9,041 nucleotides of DNA from NCBI GenBank assembly GCA_024762705.1, contig JANTGW010000032.1:1-9041 (forward strand), in the 5' to 3' direction. Under the pieces are notes generated by a model. The model had not been told where the DNA came from. It was given only the letters and a program-made list of their open reading frames with translations, and ran no database searches. This DNA comes from Sulfurimonas sp. (lineage in GTDB: Bacteria > Campylobacterota > Campylobacteria > Campylobacterales > Sulfurimonadaceae). Shown here piece after piece: positions 1 to 7,925 of this stretch. A program made the translations under genes and the position numbers. The stretch's first letter is position 1, and every line of letters starts with the position of its first letter.

Positions 1-167
1 TTATTCACATTTACAATGTCTGAAAGCATAATGAAATCATTTTTTATGTAATAATTACTTTGTATGTTGTTTGCAGCAAAAATAAAGGTGGAAGTGATGA
101 GTAGAAAAATTATTTTAAAAAATAACATGACAATCTCTCACTTGTGAGGACTAACAACTGTAAAAAG

Positions 168-251
168 TGGTACCAGAGAGGGGATTTGAACCCCTAAGCC
201 GTGAGGCGGCGGATTTTGAATCCGCTATGTATACCGTTCCATCACTCTGGC
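168..251 (-). tRNA. tRNA-Leu (anticodon CAA)
   Basis: Read on the minus strand, this folds as a class II tRNA of 84 nt with an encoded 3' CCA (plus-strand TGG at 168-170). The acceptor arm is GCCAGAG paired with CTCTGGT, giving a G-U pair at 1:72. The anticodon stem GCGGA/TCCGC encloses the loop TTCAAAA, so the anticodon is CAA (plus-strand 216-218) and the tRNA reads UUG leucine codons. The long variable arm has a GCC/GGC stem, as expected for leucine tRNAs, and the T arm is AGGGG-TTCAAAT-CCCCT. It is transcribed away from flgL, with a T5 run just past the CCA. The identity is firm; the discriminator A and the long variable arm both fit leucine. Confidence 0.97.
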
Positions 252-272
252 AAATCAGTTGTTGAAGTCGAA

Positions 273-301
273 ATGATAGTGACAATTTACTTAAAAGTAA
301 A
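273..301 (-). promoter_or_regulatory. possible promoter of tRNA-Leu
   Basis: On the minus strand, TATCAT (plus 273-278) resembles a -10 box and lies 21 nt before the first base of the tRNA. A weak -35-like TTTACT (plus 296-301) sits 17 bp further upstream. The -35 match is poor, which is usual in this phylum, so the call rests mainly on the -10 box and its position. The spacer and -35 region overlap the palindrome at 285-302. Confidence 0.4.
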
Positions 302-302
302 T
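285..302. repeat. 18-bp AT-rich inverted repeat between tRNA-Leu and flgL
   Basis: ATTTACTTAAAAGTAAAT is a perfect inverted repeat with 8-bp arms around a 2-bp AA centre. It lies in the divergent gap between tRNA-Leu and flgL, over the presumed tRNA -35 region and about 28 bp upstream of the flgL -24 element. It may be a protein-binding site. AT-rich DNA yields such repeats by chance fairly often, so the function is not established. Confidence 0.35.
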
Positions 303-328
303 AATATTTGGCCGATTATATAAGTAGA

Positions 329-349
329 TGGAACTTTTATTGCTATACT
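329..349 (+). promoter_or_regulatory. flgL promoter: sigma-54 -24/-12 element overlapping an extended -10
   Basis: TGGAAC at 329-334 and TTGCT at 340-344 place GG (330-331) and GC (342-343) exactly 10 bp apart, the required spacing for RpoN promoters. The GGAAC form of the -24 box is the variant known from Campylobacter and Helicobacter flagellar genes. Transcription would start near 355, about 44 nt before the flgL ATG. The same bases contain TGC-TATACT (341-349), a good extended -10 for the housekeeping sigma factor, so dual use is possible. RpoN control of middle and late rod-hook genes is established in the phylum, which favours sigma-54 here. Confidence 0.72.
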
Positions 350-398
350 TTTTATAATAACAATAAAATTAATAATTAGATTGAAGCGGAGAGATATT

Positions 399-2558
399 AT
401 GCGTGTAACATCAAGTATGTACTACAACAGCCTGTATAGTACGAATAATTTAAAAATAAATAATGAACTTTTTGATGTAAATAAGCAGATTGCTTCAGGG
501 TTGAAAATACAGTATGCAAAAGATGACGTGCGAACTTTTTCAGAAACAATGCGTCTGGATAATGAGCTTGTTACAATTGGACAAATCAAGCAAAGTACAG
601 AAAGTGGTTATAAGGTTTCAAATCAGACAGATACTGTTTTAAATGAGTTTTCAACTGCCATGAATAGAATGCGTACTCTTCTTGTTAATGCTGCTAACGG
701 AACAAATGATGATGATTCACTGGATGCTATTGCAGGAGAATTACGAGGATTGGAAAAACATTTTAAAAATCTTGCTAATACATCCATAAATGGGCAGTTC
801 TTGTTTTCAGGTTCAGCTGTAAATACCCGTCCTATCGACGACAAAGGCGTATATCACGGTAACGATGCGGGAATGGATTCCTTTTTGGGTTCTAATTCTA
901 CTCAAAAATATAATTTGACGGGTGCTGAACTTTTCTTGGGTGAAGACAAGTTGACACGTAGAAATACTACTACAAATGTAATTAATAATGATCTGATTAA
1001 TGGCGGAGTAATTACAAAGAGTAATACTATTAGAGAATTAATGGGTGATACAGATAATGTAATAGACACGGTTACACTGAAACATCATTTTTATATTCGT
1101 GGTGTAAAAAGTGACGGAACATCATTTAACAAGCAAATAGATATGAAAGATGATGATAAAGTTGATTATTTATTAAATGAAATAGGTAAGGCATACGGCA
1201 ATACTTCGAATTTACAAGTGGTTAATGTCGGATTGAATGGCAGTGGTCAAATTATTATTGAAGATAAACTTTCGGGGTCAAGTAAACTAGATTTTCATAT
1301 GGTTGGTGCAGTTGACTTTGATTTAACAGATGGTGACGACAGGGCAGATATAAATGACCCGGTTGCTTATGCTGCTACTCCAGGACAAATTAGTAATTTA
1401 GATAGTGGTGAAGCAAACTTTACCGAAATTATCAACCCTACAATTCCGCCTGCAAACAATTTACATGTAAAAGAGTTTATAAAATCACCTTATGCATCAG
1501 CCACTGCTAGCATTACCAACATTGACGGTTTATTGTATGACAGAACCAGTTTTGCCAAAGACGGTTCTGAACTTACTTCCAATGTTCCGCAAGTGTTAAA
1601 GGCGTATAATACTTCCAGTCTTCCTTATATAGAACTCGAAAAGAATGCTTTTGCACAACCGTCGACTAAAATTTCCGATGTTGCCGATACGCAAACAGAG
1701 ATACTTCCTTCTACTACACCTAAGACATATACGCTTGATGGCACTACATTCAAACTGACAGGAACTACGACAGGTGGAACACCTATGGATATTGATATTG
1801 ATTTACGCAATACAGCTAATGGTGGTTCTACTTTTACTGATACCATCAGTGGTAACACTTATGATATCTTTGATATGACAAGTAGCCCGCGTGCCGCTGT
1901 AAATGCAGATGATATGACATATCAGCAACTTATGGATGTTGTAAATATGGCAACAACAGGAATATATCCGACAGCAAACACTGAAGCAGCATATGATAAA
2001 GCTATAGCTGATTCAAAAGCAGCAGGAAATACTTTTTTGACATATGACGGAAAAATAAAGTTTGATGATGCAAACTCGTATGATACGAAAGCAAGTATTG
2101 CCTTGTATGATATAAAAAGTGGAGACTTTAGTACGACAGATTCATCTGTAGTTTCGTTTAATGCAAACAACTCCTTGACTGTTGTTGATCCAAAAACTGA
2201 CTTTTTCAAAAACCTTGATGAAGCGATAACAGCAGTAGAAGACCATAAACTTTACCCAGACAGTTCAAGCGGTACTATTCGTAACCAGGGTATAGAAAAT
2301 GCGATAGCCATGCTTGACAAACTTCAAACTCATGTTTCAAAAAGCCATGCTACGGTCGGTGCACAGTCAAATACATTAACAAGTTCTTTGGAAAGATCGG
2401 AGTTGTTAGAGATCAGTACTATGACGCTTCGTTCATCTGTAATAGATACCGATATTGCAGAAGCCTCTTTGCAGCTTCAGCAACTTACTCTAAATTATCA
2501 GGCAATGCTTTCAACAGTAGGAAAAGTCTCACAATTGAGTCTCGTTAACTATTTATAG
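399..2558 (+). CDS. flgL: flagellar hook-associated protein FlgL (HAP3)
   Basis: FlgL is the junction protein between the flagellar hook and filament, exported through the flagellar type III apparatus and assembled outside the cell after FlgK. The N-terminus MRVTSSMYYNSLY and the next 140 or so residues match the flagellin-type N-terminal coiled-coil domain, including a FlgL-like NGQFLFSGS stretch. The last 85 or so residues, ending in SQLSLVNYL, form the matching C-terminal helical domain. The 719-residue length far exceeds the roughly 317 residues of the E. coli protein. The excess is a central Thr/Ser/Asp-rich region (about 145-630) that is presumably surface exposed. I see no cysteine, as usual for exported axial proteins. 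The ATG at 399 is chosen over the in-frame TTG at 381 because a GGAGA ribosome site (388-392) precedes it and because FlgL proteins begin MRVTSSMYY. Assignment to FlgL rather than flagellin rests on these termini and on the adjacent ftsK. Confidence 0.93.
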   Translation: MRVTSSMYYNSLYSTNNLKINNELFDVNKQIASGLKIQYAKDDVRTFSETMRLDNELVTIGQIKQSTESGYKVSNQTDTVLNEFSTAMNRMRTLLVNAANGTNDDDSLDAIAGELRGLEKHFKNLANTSINGQFLFSGSAVNTRPIDDKGVYHGNDAGMDSFLGSNSTQKYNLTGAELFLGEDKLTRRNTTTNVINNDLINGGVITKSNTIRELMGDTDNVIDTVTLKHHFYIRGVKSDGTSFNKQIDMKDDDKVDYLLNEIGKAYGNTSNLQVVNVGLNGSGQIIIEDKLSGSSKLDFHMVGAVDFDLTDGDDRADINDPVAYAATPGQISNLDSGEANFTEIINPTIPPANNLHVKEFIKSPYASATASITNIDGLLYDRTSFAKDGSELTSNVPQVLKAYNTSSLPYIELEKNAFAQPSTKISDVADTQTEILPSTTPKTYTLDGTTFKLTGTTTGGTPMDIDIDLRNTANGGSTFTDTISGNTYDIFDMTSSPRAAVNADDMTYQQLMDVVNMATTGIYPTANTEAAYDKAIADSKAAGNTFLTYDGKIKFDDANSYDTKASIALYDIKSGDFSTTDSSVVSFNANNSLTVVDPKTDFFKNLDEAITAVEDHKLYPDSSSGTIRNQGIENAIAMLDKLQTHVSKSHATVGAQSNTLTSSLERSELLEISTMTLRSSVIDTDIAEASLQLQQLTLNYQAMLSTVGKVSQLSLVNYL

Positions 2559-2566
2559 TTCTTTTA

Positions 2567-2600
2567 TGGAACGTTTTTGGCTATACTTTCTTTATAAAAA
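2567..2600 (+). promoter_or_regulatory. ftsK promoter with a sigma-54-like element overlapping a -10 box
   Basis: This lies in the 73-bp gap after flgL. TGGAAC at 2567-2572 and GGC at 2579-2581 keep GG (2568-2569) and GC (2580-2581) 10 bp apart, as in sigma-54 promoters, although the -12 box reads TTGGC instead of TTGC. TATACT at 2582-2587 would serve as a housekeeping -10, with a leader of about 38 nt to the ftsK start. The element closely resembles the flgL promoter: ATGGAAC and GCTATACTTT are shared at nearly the same spacing. A promoter here is likely; which sigma factor uses it is uncertain. Confidence 0.55.
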
Positions 2601-2631
2601 ATCAATTCATTTATTATAAAGGTTCTCTAAT

Positions 2632-4806
2632 TTGAAAGATACTGCGTTTATTATTATTTTTGGTGTATTAATCTATTTGGGTTTTTCGACTCTTTTTGGT
2701 TCAACAGGTTTAATGGGTAGCTACGGCGCTACTTTTTCCTCATACAATCAGCTTTATTTTGGATATATTTCTTTTGTATATTTGTTTGTTTTACTTGCAC
2801 CTTTGTATTATATGTATAAAGATACATCTTTTGGCTTGAGAAAAGTCGAAGTCGCTGCTGCTTCTTTTTTACTTCTTTGTTCTTCTTTAATTGCTCAGGC
2901 TTTGCTTGTAACAGATGAGTTAAGAGGAAAGTTCGGTGCTGATTTTGTGGATTTTTTATCACCATATATAGGTGTGTTCGGACTCTGGGTATTTTGGTTT
3001 ATGATTACGGCTGTAGCCATGGTGATCCTTTTTGATAAAAGCAGTTCTGAACTGTTACATGTAACAGCATCGTTTTTAAAGCCTCAAAGAGCATCTGTGA
3101 CTTCCAAACCTCCTGCTTCTCAAGTCAGTTCAGCCGATGATGAAGAAACTGGTGTAAATATGCAAAAAAGTGAGATAACAGCTCAAACCATCAGGGAAGT
3201 AGAAGAGGTTGAAAAAGTTAAAGAACTTGAAGAGGAAATCGACAAACCTACATATCTAAGAAATGAAGAAAAAAATAACTCTAAAAAAACTATACTTGAT
3301 ATTGCAGCAGATGTTAAAGAACACAAGACAGCTGTTATTGTAGATGAACTTGAAGAAAATACAAAGCTTTTGGCAAATATTGAAAAAGGAAAAGTAGAAA
3401 AACCTAAAAATTTCAAACTGCCTTCTATTGATTTTTTGCAAAAACCAAACAAAACAACACATAATGTCGATGAAAAAGAGATTGATGAAAAAATCAGGTA
3501 CCTTATAGAGAAATTGGCACATTTTAAAATAGAAGGCGATGTTGTACGTACCTATGCAGGCCCTGTGGTTTCCACATTTGAGTTTAAACCTGCCGCAAAT
3601 GTCAAAGTGAGTAAAATTCTTAACCTGCAAGATGATTTGGCTATGGCACTCTCAGCTGAGACAATCCGTATTCAGGCACCGATTCCGGGTAAAGATGTGG
3701 TGGGAATAGAGATTCCCAATGAGGCAGTAGATACGATTTACCTTCGCGAACTTCTTGACGACAAACTTTTTAAAAATTCTGCATCACCGCTTACGATAGC
3801 ACTAGGAAAAGATATCGTAGGCAAGCCTTTTGTTACAGACTTGAAAAAGCTTCCGCACCTGCTCATTGCAGGAACGACAGGAAGTGGAAAAAGTGTCGGA
3901 ATTAATGCCATGATACTGTCACTGTTATATAAAAATTCTCCAGACCAACTTAGATTGATGATGATTGATCCTAAAATGCTGGAATTTTCTATATATAATG
4001 ATATTCCACATCTGCTTACGCCTGTTATAACAAAACCGAAACAGGCAATAGTCTCACTTAACAATATGGTGAATGAAATGGAGCGCCGATATGAGTTGAT
4101 GGCGGAGAGTCGTACGAAAAATATTGAAAACTACAATGAAAAAGTCAAACGTGAAGGCGGTGAGCATTTTCCATATATCGTCGTTATTATTGATGAACTT
4201 GCCGATTTGATGATGACAAGCGGAAAAGATGTTGAGTTGTCTATTGCAAGACTTGCACAAAAATCACGTGCCTGCGGTATTCATTTGATAATTGCGACAC
4301 AAAGACCTTCTGTTGATGTTGTAACAGGGCTTATAAAAGCGAACCTTCCGTCTCGCATATCATATAGAGTAGGGCAAAAGGTAGATTCTAAGATTATTTT
4401 GGACCAGATGGGTGCAGAATCACTGCTTGGCCGTGGTGATATGCTTTTTACTCCTCCGGGTGCGCCTGCATTGGTACGTCTACACGCTCCATGGGCGACA
4501 GAAGAAGAGATAGAAAAAATCGTAGATTTCATAAAAGCGCAAAGAGAGCCAAACTATGACAAAAGTTTTCTTGTGGAAGAGACAAGCGAAGAAGGAAGTT
4601 CCGGTGCAAGTGAAAGTTATGAAGAGCTCGATCCTTTATACGAAGAAGCAAAAAGCGTTGTACTAAATGACAAAAAAACATCTATTTCTTATCTGCAAAG
4701 GAAGCTTCAAATAGGTTATAACCGTTCGGCGAGAGTCATAGAGCAACTGGAACATGAAGGTGTACTTTCGTCTCCCAATGCGAAGGGTGTTAGAGAAATT
4801 TTATAA
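2632..4806 (+). CDS. ftsK: DNA translocase FtsK
   Basis: FtsK is a septum-anchored hexameric ATPase that pumps DNA to clear and unlink chromosome ends at division; in this phylum it is expected to act with the single recombinase XerH. Four hydrophobic segments lie near residues 3-23, 43-62, 73-93 and 110-135. An acidic, Lys/Glu-rich linker (about 140-270) ends in a LPSIDFL motif. The alpha domain follows from about 279 (VRTYAGPVVSTFEF near 305), then the RecA-like beta domain with Walker A GTTGSGKS (414-421) and Walker B VVIIDE (D521, E522). The C-terminal 59 or so residues form the gamma winged helix (IGYNRSARVIEQLE), which reads polar DNA guide motifs. At 724 residues it is shorter than E. 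coli FtsK (1329), whose linker is very long. The TTG start is chosen because AAAGG (2618-2622) precedes it and because later ATGs would remove the first membrane helix. Its stop overlaps the next start. Confidence 0.96.
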   Translation: MKDTAFIIIFGVLIYLGFSTLFGSTGLMGSYGATFSSYNQLYFGYISFVYLFVLLAPLYYMYKDTSFGLRKVEVAAASFLLLCSSLIAQALLVTDELRGKFGADFVDFLSPYIGVFGLWVFWFMITAVAMVILFDKSSSELLHVTASFLKPQRASVTSKPPASQVSSADDEETGVNMQKSEITAQTIREVEEVEKVKELEEEIDKPTYLRNEEKNNSKKTILDIAADVKEHKTAVIVDELEENTKLLANIEKGKVEKPKNFKLPSIDFLQKPNKTTHNVDEKEIDEKIRYLIEKLAHFKIEGDVVRTYAGPVVSTFEFKPAANVKVSKILNLQDDLAMALSAETIRIQAPIPGKDVVGIEIPNEAVDTIYLRELLDDKLFKNSASPLTIALGKDIVGKPFVTDLKKLPHLLIAGTTGSGKSVGINAMILSLLYKNSPDQLRLMMIDPKMLEFSIYNDIPHLLTPVITKPKQAIVSLNNMVNEMERRYELMAESRTKNIENYNEKVKREGGEHFPYIVVIIDELADLMMTSGKDVELSIARLAQKSRACGIHLIIATQRPSVDVVTGLIKANLPSRISYRVGQKVDSKIILDQMGAESLLGRGDMLFTPPGAPALVRLHAPWATEEEIEKIVDFIKAQREPNYDKSFLVEETSEEGSSGASESYEELDPLYEEAKSVVLNDKKTSISYLQRKLQIGYNRSARVIEQLEHEGVLSSPNAKGVREIL

Positions 4807-5198
4807 TGCCCAAGCCTCATTTTGTTTTTACCAAATATAAAAATTCTTTTAGCGTACATGTAAAGAATTTAGAAGAGCTGAGTCTTGAGCAGATACATCA
4901 AATAGAAGACTTTGTTCGTCAAAGAAATGGATATTTTGATTTTCAGACTTATACCTTTGTTATACAAAAAAAACTTGAGTACAAAGAGTTTACAAAACTT
5001 CTCGTCACGTTACATGTAGAGGCTTTTGTCGAAGAAGTAATTCACAATACACAGACCAATGCAAGAATCAGTTTTGGACAATACAAAGGAATGCTTTATG
5101 ATGAGCTGCCTGATGCCTATCTTTTATGGCTAAAAAATAACTATGCAGGAAAAGACAGAGAAATAATTTGTTCTGAAATTGCAAAACGCAGACTTTAA
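4806..5198 (+). CDS. uncharacterised protein with a C-terminal DUF3820-like motif
   Basis: This is a 130-residue soluble protein with no signal peptide or membrane segment. The C-terminal 43 residues resemble the DUF3820 family (also called putative quorum-sensing-regulated virulence factor). That family has an FGKYKG turn, then LP-x-x-YLLW; here they read FGQYKG (90-95) and LPDAYLLW (101-108). The N-terminal half (about 1-85) has an alternating hydrophobic pattern consistent with a small alpha/beta domain, which I do not recognise. The family's biochemical function is not established, and its name does not justify calling this a virulence factor. The ATG shares its A with the ftsK TAA stop, so the gene is almost certainly translationally coupled to ftsK and made in proportion to it. 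A role near DNA translocation or division is only inferred from that coupling. Confidence 0.85.
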   Translation: MPKPHFVFTKYKNSFSVHVKNLEELSLEQIHQIEDFVRQRNGYFDFQTYTFVIQKKLEYKEFTKLLVTLHVEAFVEEVIHNTQTNARISFGQYKGMLYDELPDAYLLWLKNNYAGKDREIICSEIAKRRL

Positions 5199-5236
5199 TG
5201 TTACCTTTTAACACAATTTGATAATTTTATGAACTA

Positions 5237-5261
5237 AAAGTGTTTATATTCGTAACACTTT
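5237..5261. promoter_or_regulatory. inverted repeat upstream of acnB (operator-like or weak hairpin)
   Basis: AAAGTGTT (5237-5244) and AACACTTT (5254-5261) form a perfect 8-bp inverted repeat around 9 bp. No T-run follows, so it is a poor intrinsic terminator for the ftsK unit. It ends 24 bp before the acnB -10 box, roughly -37 to -61 from the presumed start of transcription, a normal position for an activator site. A further TAACAC half-site lies at 5209-5214. The regulator is unknown. Confidence 0.4.
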
Positions 5262-5282
5262 GAAAATCATAGCTGTTCTTTT

Positions 5283-5291
5283 GGTTATAAT
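5283..5291 (+). promoter_or_regulatory. acnB promoter -10 box
   Basis: TATAAT at 5286-5291 is a perfect -10 hexamer, preceded by TGGT in T-rich DNA and with no clear -35, the usual form for housekeeping promoters in this phylum. Transcription would start near 5298, giving a leader of about 26 nt before the acnB ATG with its AGGA site at 5313-5316. Confidence 0.7.
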
Positions 5292-5323
5292 ATCTCCAAA
5301 TTAAATTGACAACAGGAAATATT

Positions 5324-7873
5324 ATGGGATTTAGAGAAGACTATAAAGCACATGTAGAAGAAAGAGCGGCACTTGGTGTACCTCCATTACCTCTTACTGC
5401 TGAACAAACAGTAGAGGTTATTGAATTTATCAAAACAGGTGAGTATGTTGAAGAAATGCTTGACCTACTTGAGAATCGTGTTTCTCCGGGTGTAGATGAT
5501 GCAGCATATGTAAAAGCTGCTTTTTTAAACGAGTTGGCAGCTGAAGACCATCATGTGGCAGCAATTCCACCTGAAAAAGCGGTACAAATGCTTGGTACAA
5601 TGCTGGGTGGCTACAATGTAAAACCACTAATTGATGCTTTAACATCAAAAAATGTAAAAGTTGTTGCAGCAGCTATTGAAGCACTTTCAAATACTTTGCT
5701 TGTATATGATGCATTCAATGATGTTGAAGAGTTACATAAAAAAGGTGTTACAGCAGCGACACACGTTCTTACTTCTTGGGCAGATGCTGAATGGTTTACA
5801 AGCAAACCTGCGCTTCCTGAAAAAATGACTGTAACTGTATTTAAAGTTCCTGGTGAAACAAATACAGATGATTTATCTCCTGCTTCTGAAGCATTTACGC
5901 GTTCAGATATTCCTTTACATGCAAACTCTATGCTTGCTGCGAAAATGGAAGATCCTATAGGAACTATCAACAGATTGAAAGAGCTTGGGCATCCTGTAGC
6001 ATACGTTGGTGATGTTGTTGGTACTGGTTCAAGTCGTAAATCAGGAATCAACTCAGTGCAATGGCACATGGGTCAAGATATTCCGGGTGTTCCAAACAAA
6101 CGTACAGGCGGTGTTGTTCTTGGTGGAACTATCGCTCCGATTTTCTTTGCAACTGCTGAAGATTCTGGCGCATTACCAATCGAACTTGATGTTTCACAAA
6201 TGGAAACAGGTGATGTAATTGACATCTACCCGTACAAAGGTGAGGTGCATAAAGATGGTAAATGTATCGCTACATTTACACTAAAACCAAATACTATAAC
6301 TGATGAAGTACGTGCAGGTGGACGTATTCCGTTAATCATTGGTCGTGGATTAACAAATAAAGCACGCGGTGTTTTAGGAAAAGGTCAAAGTGATGTTTTC
6401 TTAACTCCGGATCAACCAGAAGATACAGGCAAAGGATATACTCTTGCACAAAAAATGGTTGGAAAAGCTTGTGGAATAGACGGTGTTCGTCCTGGAATGT
6501 ATTGTGAGCCTGAAATGAGTACAGTTGGTTCTCAAGATACAACAGGTCCAATGACAAGAGATGAGATCAAAGAACTTGCAGCACTTGGTTTCAACGCTGA
6601 CTTGGTACTTCAAACTTTCTGTCACACTTCTGCATATCCTAAACCGTCAGATGTAAAAATGTTCCATACACTTCCTGACTTTATTGCTAACCGTTCAGGT
6701 GTTGCACTTCGTCCAGGTGACGGAATTATTCACTCATGGTTAAACAGAATGGTTCTTCCTGATACTGTTGGTACTGGTGCGGATTCTCATACGCGTTTCC
6801 CAATAGGTCTTTCATTTCCTGGTGGTTCTGGAATCGTTGCGTTCGCAGCTGTTACAGGTTCTATGCCTTTAACAATGCCTGAGTCTGTTCTTGTAAAATT
6901 CAAAGGTGAAATGCAGCCTGGTATCACTTTGCGTGACCTTGTAAATGCCATTCCTCACCAAGCTATTAAAGAAGGGCTCTTAACTGTTGAGAAACAAGGT
7001 AAGAAAAACATTTTTGCTGGTCGTATCTTAGAGATTCAAGGTCTTCCAAAACTAAAAGCTGAGCAGGCATTTGAATTATCAGATGCTTCAGCAGAGCGTT
7101 CTGCAGCGGCATGTACTGTTCAGTTGGACAAAGAGCCTGTAATTGAGTACTTAAAATCAAATATTACTCTTCTTCAGTCTATGATAGATGCAGGATATGA
7201 GGATCACCGTACTTTAGCTCGTCGTATCGTTAAAATGGAAGAGTGGTTGGAAAAACCTGAACTTATGGAAGCAGATGAAGATGCTGAATATGCAGCTGTT
7301 ATCGAGATTGATTTGAATGAAATCACTGAACCGATCGTAGCTTGTCCTAATGATCCAGATGATGTTGCTACTCTTTCTGAGGTATTAGCTGATCCTAAAC
7401 GTCCACACAATATTGATGAAGTATTTGTTGGTTCATGTATGACAAATATCGGTCACTACCGTGCGCTTGGAGAAGTCCTAAAAGGTGAAGGTTCAGTACC
7501 AACTCGTTTATGGGTATGTCCTCCGACAAAGATGGATGAGAAACAACTTGTTGAAGATGGTTATTATGCTATATTTGGTGCGGCAGGTGCTCGTACTGAG
7601 CTTCCTGGTTGTTCTTTATGTATGGGTAACCAGGCACGTGTTCGTGATGGTGCTACAGTATTCTCAACATCAACTCGTAACTTCGATAACCGTCTTGGAA
7701 AACAGGCTCAAGTATATCTTGGTTCTGCTGAGCTTGCAGCTGTATGTTCACTTCTTGGAAAAATCCCAACAAAAGAAGAGTACTTAGACCTGACTAATAA
7801 GATTCACGGTAAAGAAGACAGTATCTATAAATATCTGAACTTCAACCTAATTAAAGACTATAAGCTCGACTAA
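5324..7873 (+). CDS. acnB: aconitate hydratase B (aconitase / 2-methylisocitrate dehydratase)
   Basis: AcnB is the cytoplasmic [4Fe-4S] enzyme that interconverts citrate and isocitrate through cis-aconitate. In organisms with the reductive TCA cycle, as many free-living Campylobacterota are, it would run towards citrate. The AcnB-type domain order is visible: an N-terminal HEAT-like helical region (about 1-160), then the swivel domain (about 165-380, with NTDDLSPA and GTGSSRKSG), then the catalytic core. The cluster ligands are present: Cys705 in GSCMTN, and Cys763 and Cys766 in GCSLCMGN. These correspond to E. coli Cys710, Cys769 and Cys772. The 849-residue length is close to the 865 of E. 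coli, so the gene is intact. The ATG at 5324 is chosen over the TTG at 5306 because AGGA (5313-5316) precedes it and because the protein then begins like other AcnBs. It is the only gene of its unit, with its own promoter and terminator. AcnB proteins can also bind mRNA when the cluster is lost; nothing here tests that. Confidence 0.97.
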   Translation: MGFREDYKAHVEERAALGVPPLPLTAEQTVEVIEFIKTGEYVEEMLDLLENRVSPGVDDAAYVKAAFLNELAAEDHHVAAIPPEKAVQMLGTMLGGYNVKPLIDALTSKNVKVVAAAIEALSNTLLVYDAFNDVEELHKKGVTAATHVLTSWADAEWFTSKPALPEKMTVTVFKVPGETNTDDLSPASEAFTRSDIPLHANSMLAAKMEDPIGTINRLKELGHPVAYVGDVVGTGSSRKSGINSVQWHMGQDIPGVPNKRTGGVVLGGTIAPIFFATAEDSGALPIELDVSQMETGDVIDIYPYKGEVHKDGKCIATFTLKPNTITDEVRAGGRIPLIIGRGLTNKARGVLGKGQSDVFLTPDQPEDTGKGYTLAQKMVGKACGIDGVRPGMYCEPEMSTVGSQDTTGPMTRDEIKELAALGFNADLVLQTFCHTSAYPKPSDVKMFHTLPDFIANRSGVALRPGDGIIHSWLNRMVLPDTVGTGADSHTRFPIGLSFPGGSGIVAFAAVTGSMPLTMPESVLVKFKGEMQPGITLRDLVNAIPHQAIKEGLLTVEKQGKKNIFAGRILEIQGLPKLKAEQAFELSDASAERSAAACTVQLDKEPVIEYLKSNITLLQSMIDAGYEDHRTLARRIVKMEEWLEKPELMEADEDAEYAAVIEIDLNEITEPIVACPNDPDDVATLSEVLADPKRPHNIDEVFVGSCMTNIGHYRALGEVLKGEGSVPTRLWVCPPTKMDEKQLVEDGYYAIFGAAGARTELPGCSLCMGNQARVRDGATVFSTSTRNFDNRLGKQAQVYLGSAELAAVCSLLGKIPTKEEYLDLTNKIHGKEDSIYKYLNFNLIKDYKLD

Positions 7874-7884
7874 ATCTAGAGGAC

Positions 7885-7907
7885 AAAAACGGGTCTGACC
7901 CGTTTTT
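7885..7907. terminator. bidirectional intrinsic terminator between acnB and lolA
   Basis: A 10-bp stem, AAAAACGGGT (7885-7894) with ACCCGTTTTT (7898-7907), encloses the 3-nt loop CTG. On the plus strand the stem runs into six Ts (7903-7908), and on the minus strand into five. It lies in the 52-bp gap between the converging stop codons of acnB and lolA, so it can end both transcripts. Confidence 0.9.
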
Positions 7908-7925
7908 TGTCACATACTATTAATT

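Noticed and set aside
1..51. Frame open from the left edge to TAA at 49-51 as the tail of an upstream gene
   Set aside because: Only 16 codons are visible, with no recognisable C-terminal motif; nothing separates it from chance.
137..148. CTCAC-TT-GTGAG inverted repeat downstream of the tRNA as a terminator
   Set aside because: The stem has only 5 bp, the 2-nt loop is too tight for a hairpin, and no T-run follows on the minus strand.
2558..2578. GTTC...GAAC hairpin followed by Ts after flgL as a terminator
   Set aside because: The stem has only 4 bp and overlaps the -24 element of the ftsK promoter; not enough to call termination.
3256..3630. Open frame of 124 codons on the minus strand inside ftsK
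   Set aside because: It lies opposite the FtsK linker and alpha domain, is Phe/Ile/Lys-rich as expected from the complement of AT-rich Lys/Glu codons, and has no family resemblance or ribosome site.
5199..5213. TGTTA-CCTTT-TAACA hairpin after the DUF3820-like gene as a terminator
   Set aside because: A 5-bp AT-rich stem without a following T-run is too weak. The ftsK unit therefore has no clear terminator in the window.
5611..6069. Open frame of 152 codons on the minus strand inside acnB
   Set aside because: It is the complement of a well-conserved coding stretch of AcnB with biased codons. No recognisable domain or promoter was seen.
7485..7787. Plus-strand open frame of 100 codons inside the 3' part of acnB
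   Set aside because: It is a shifted frame over the cluster-binding region of AcnB, which is plainly the coding frame. Its Val/Leu-rich translation is a by-product.
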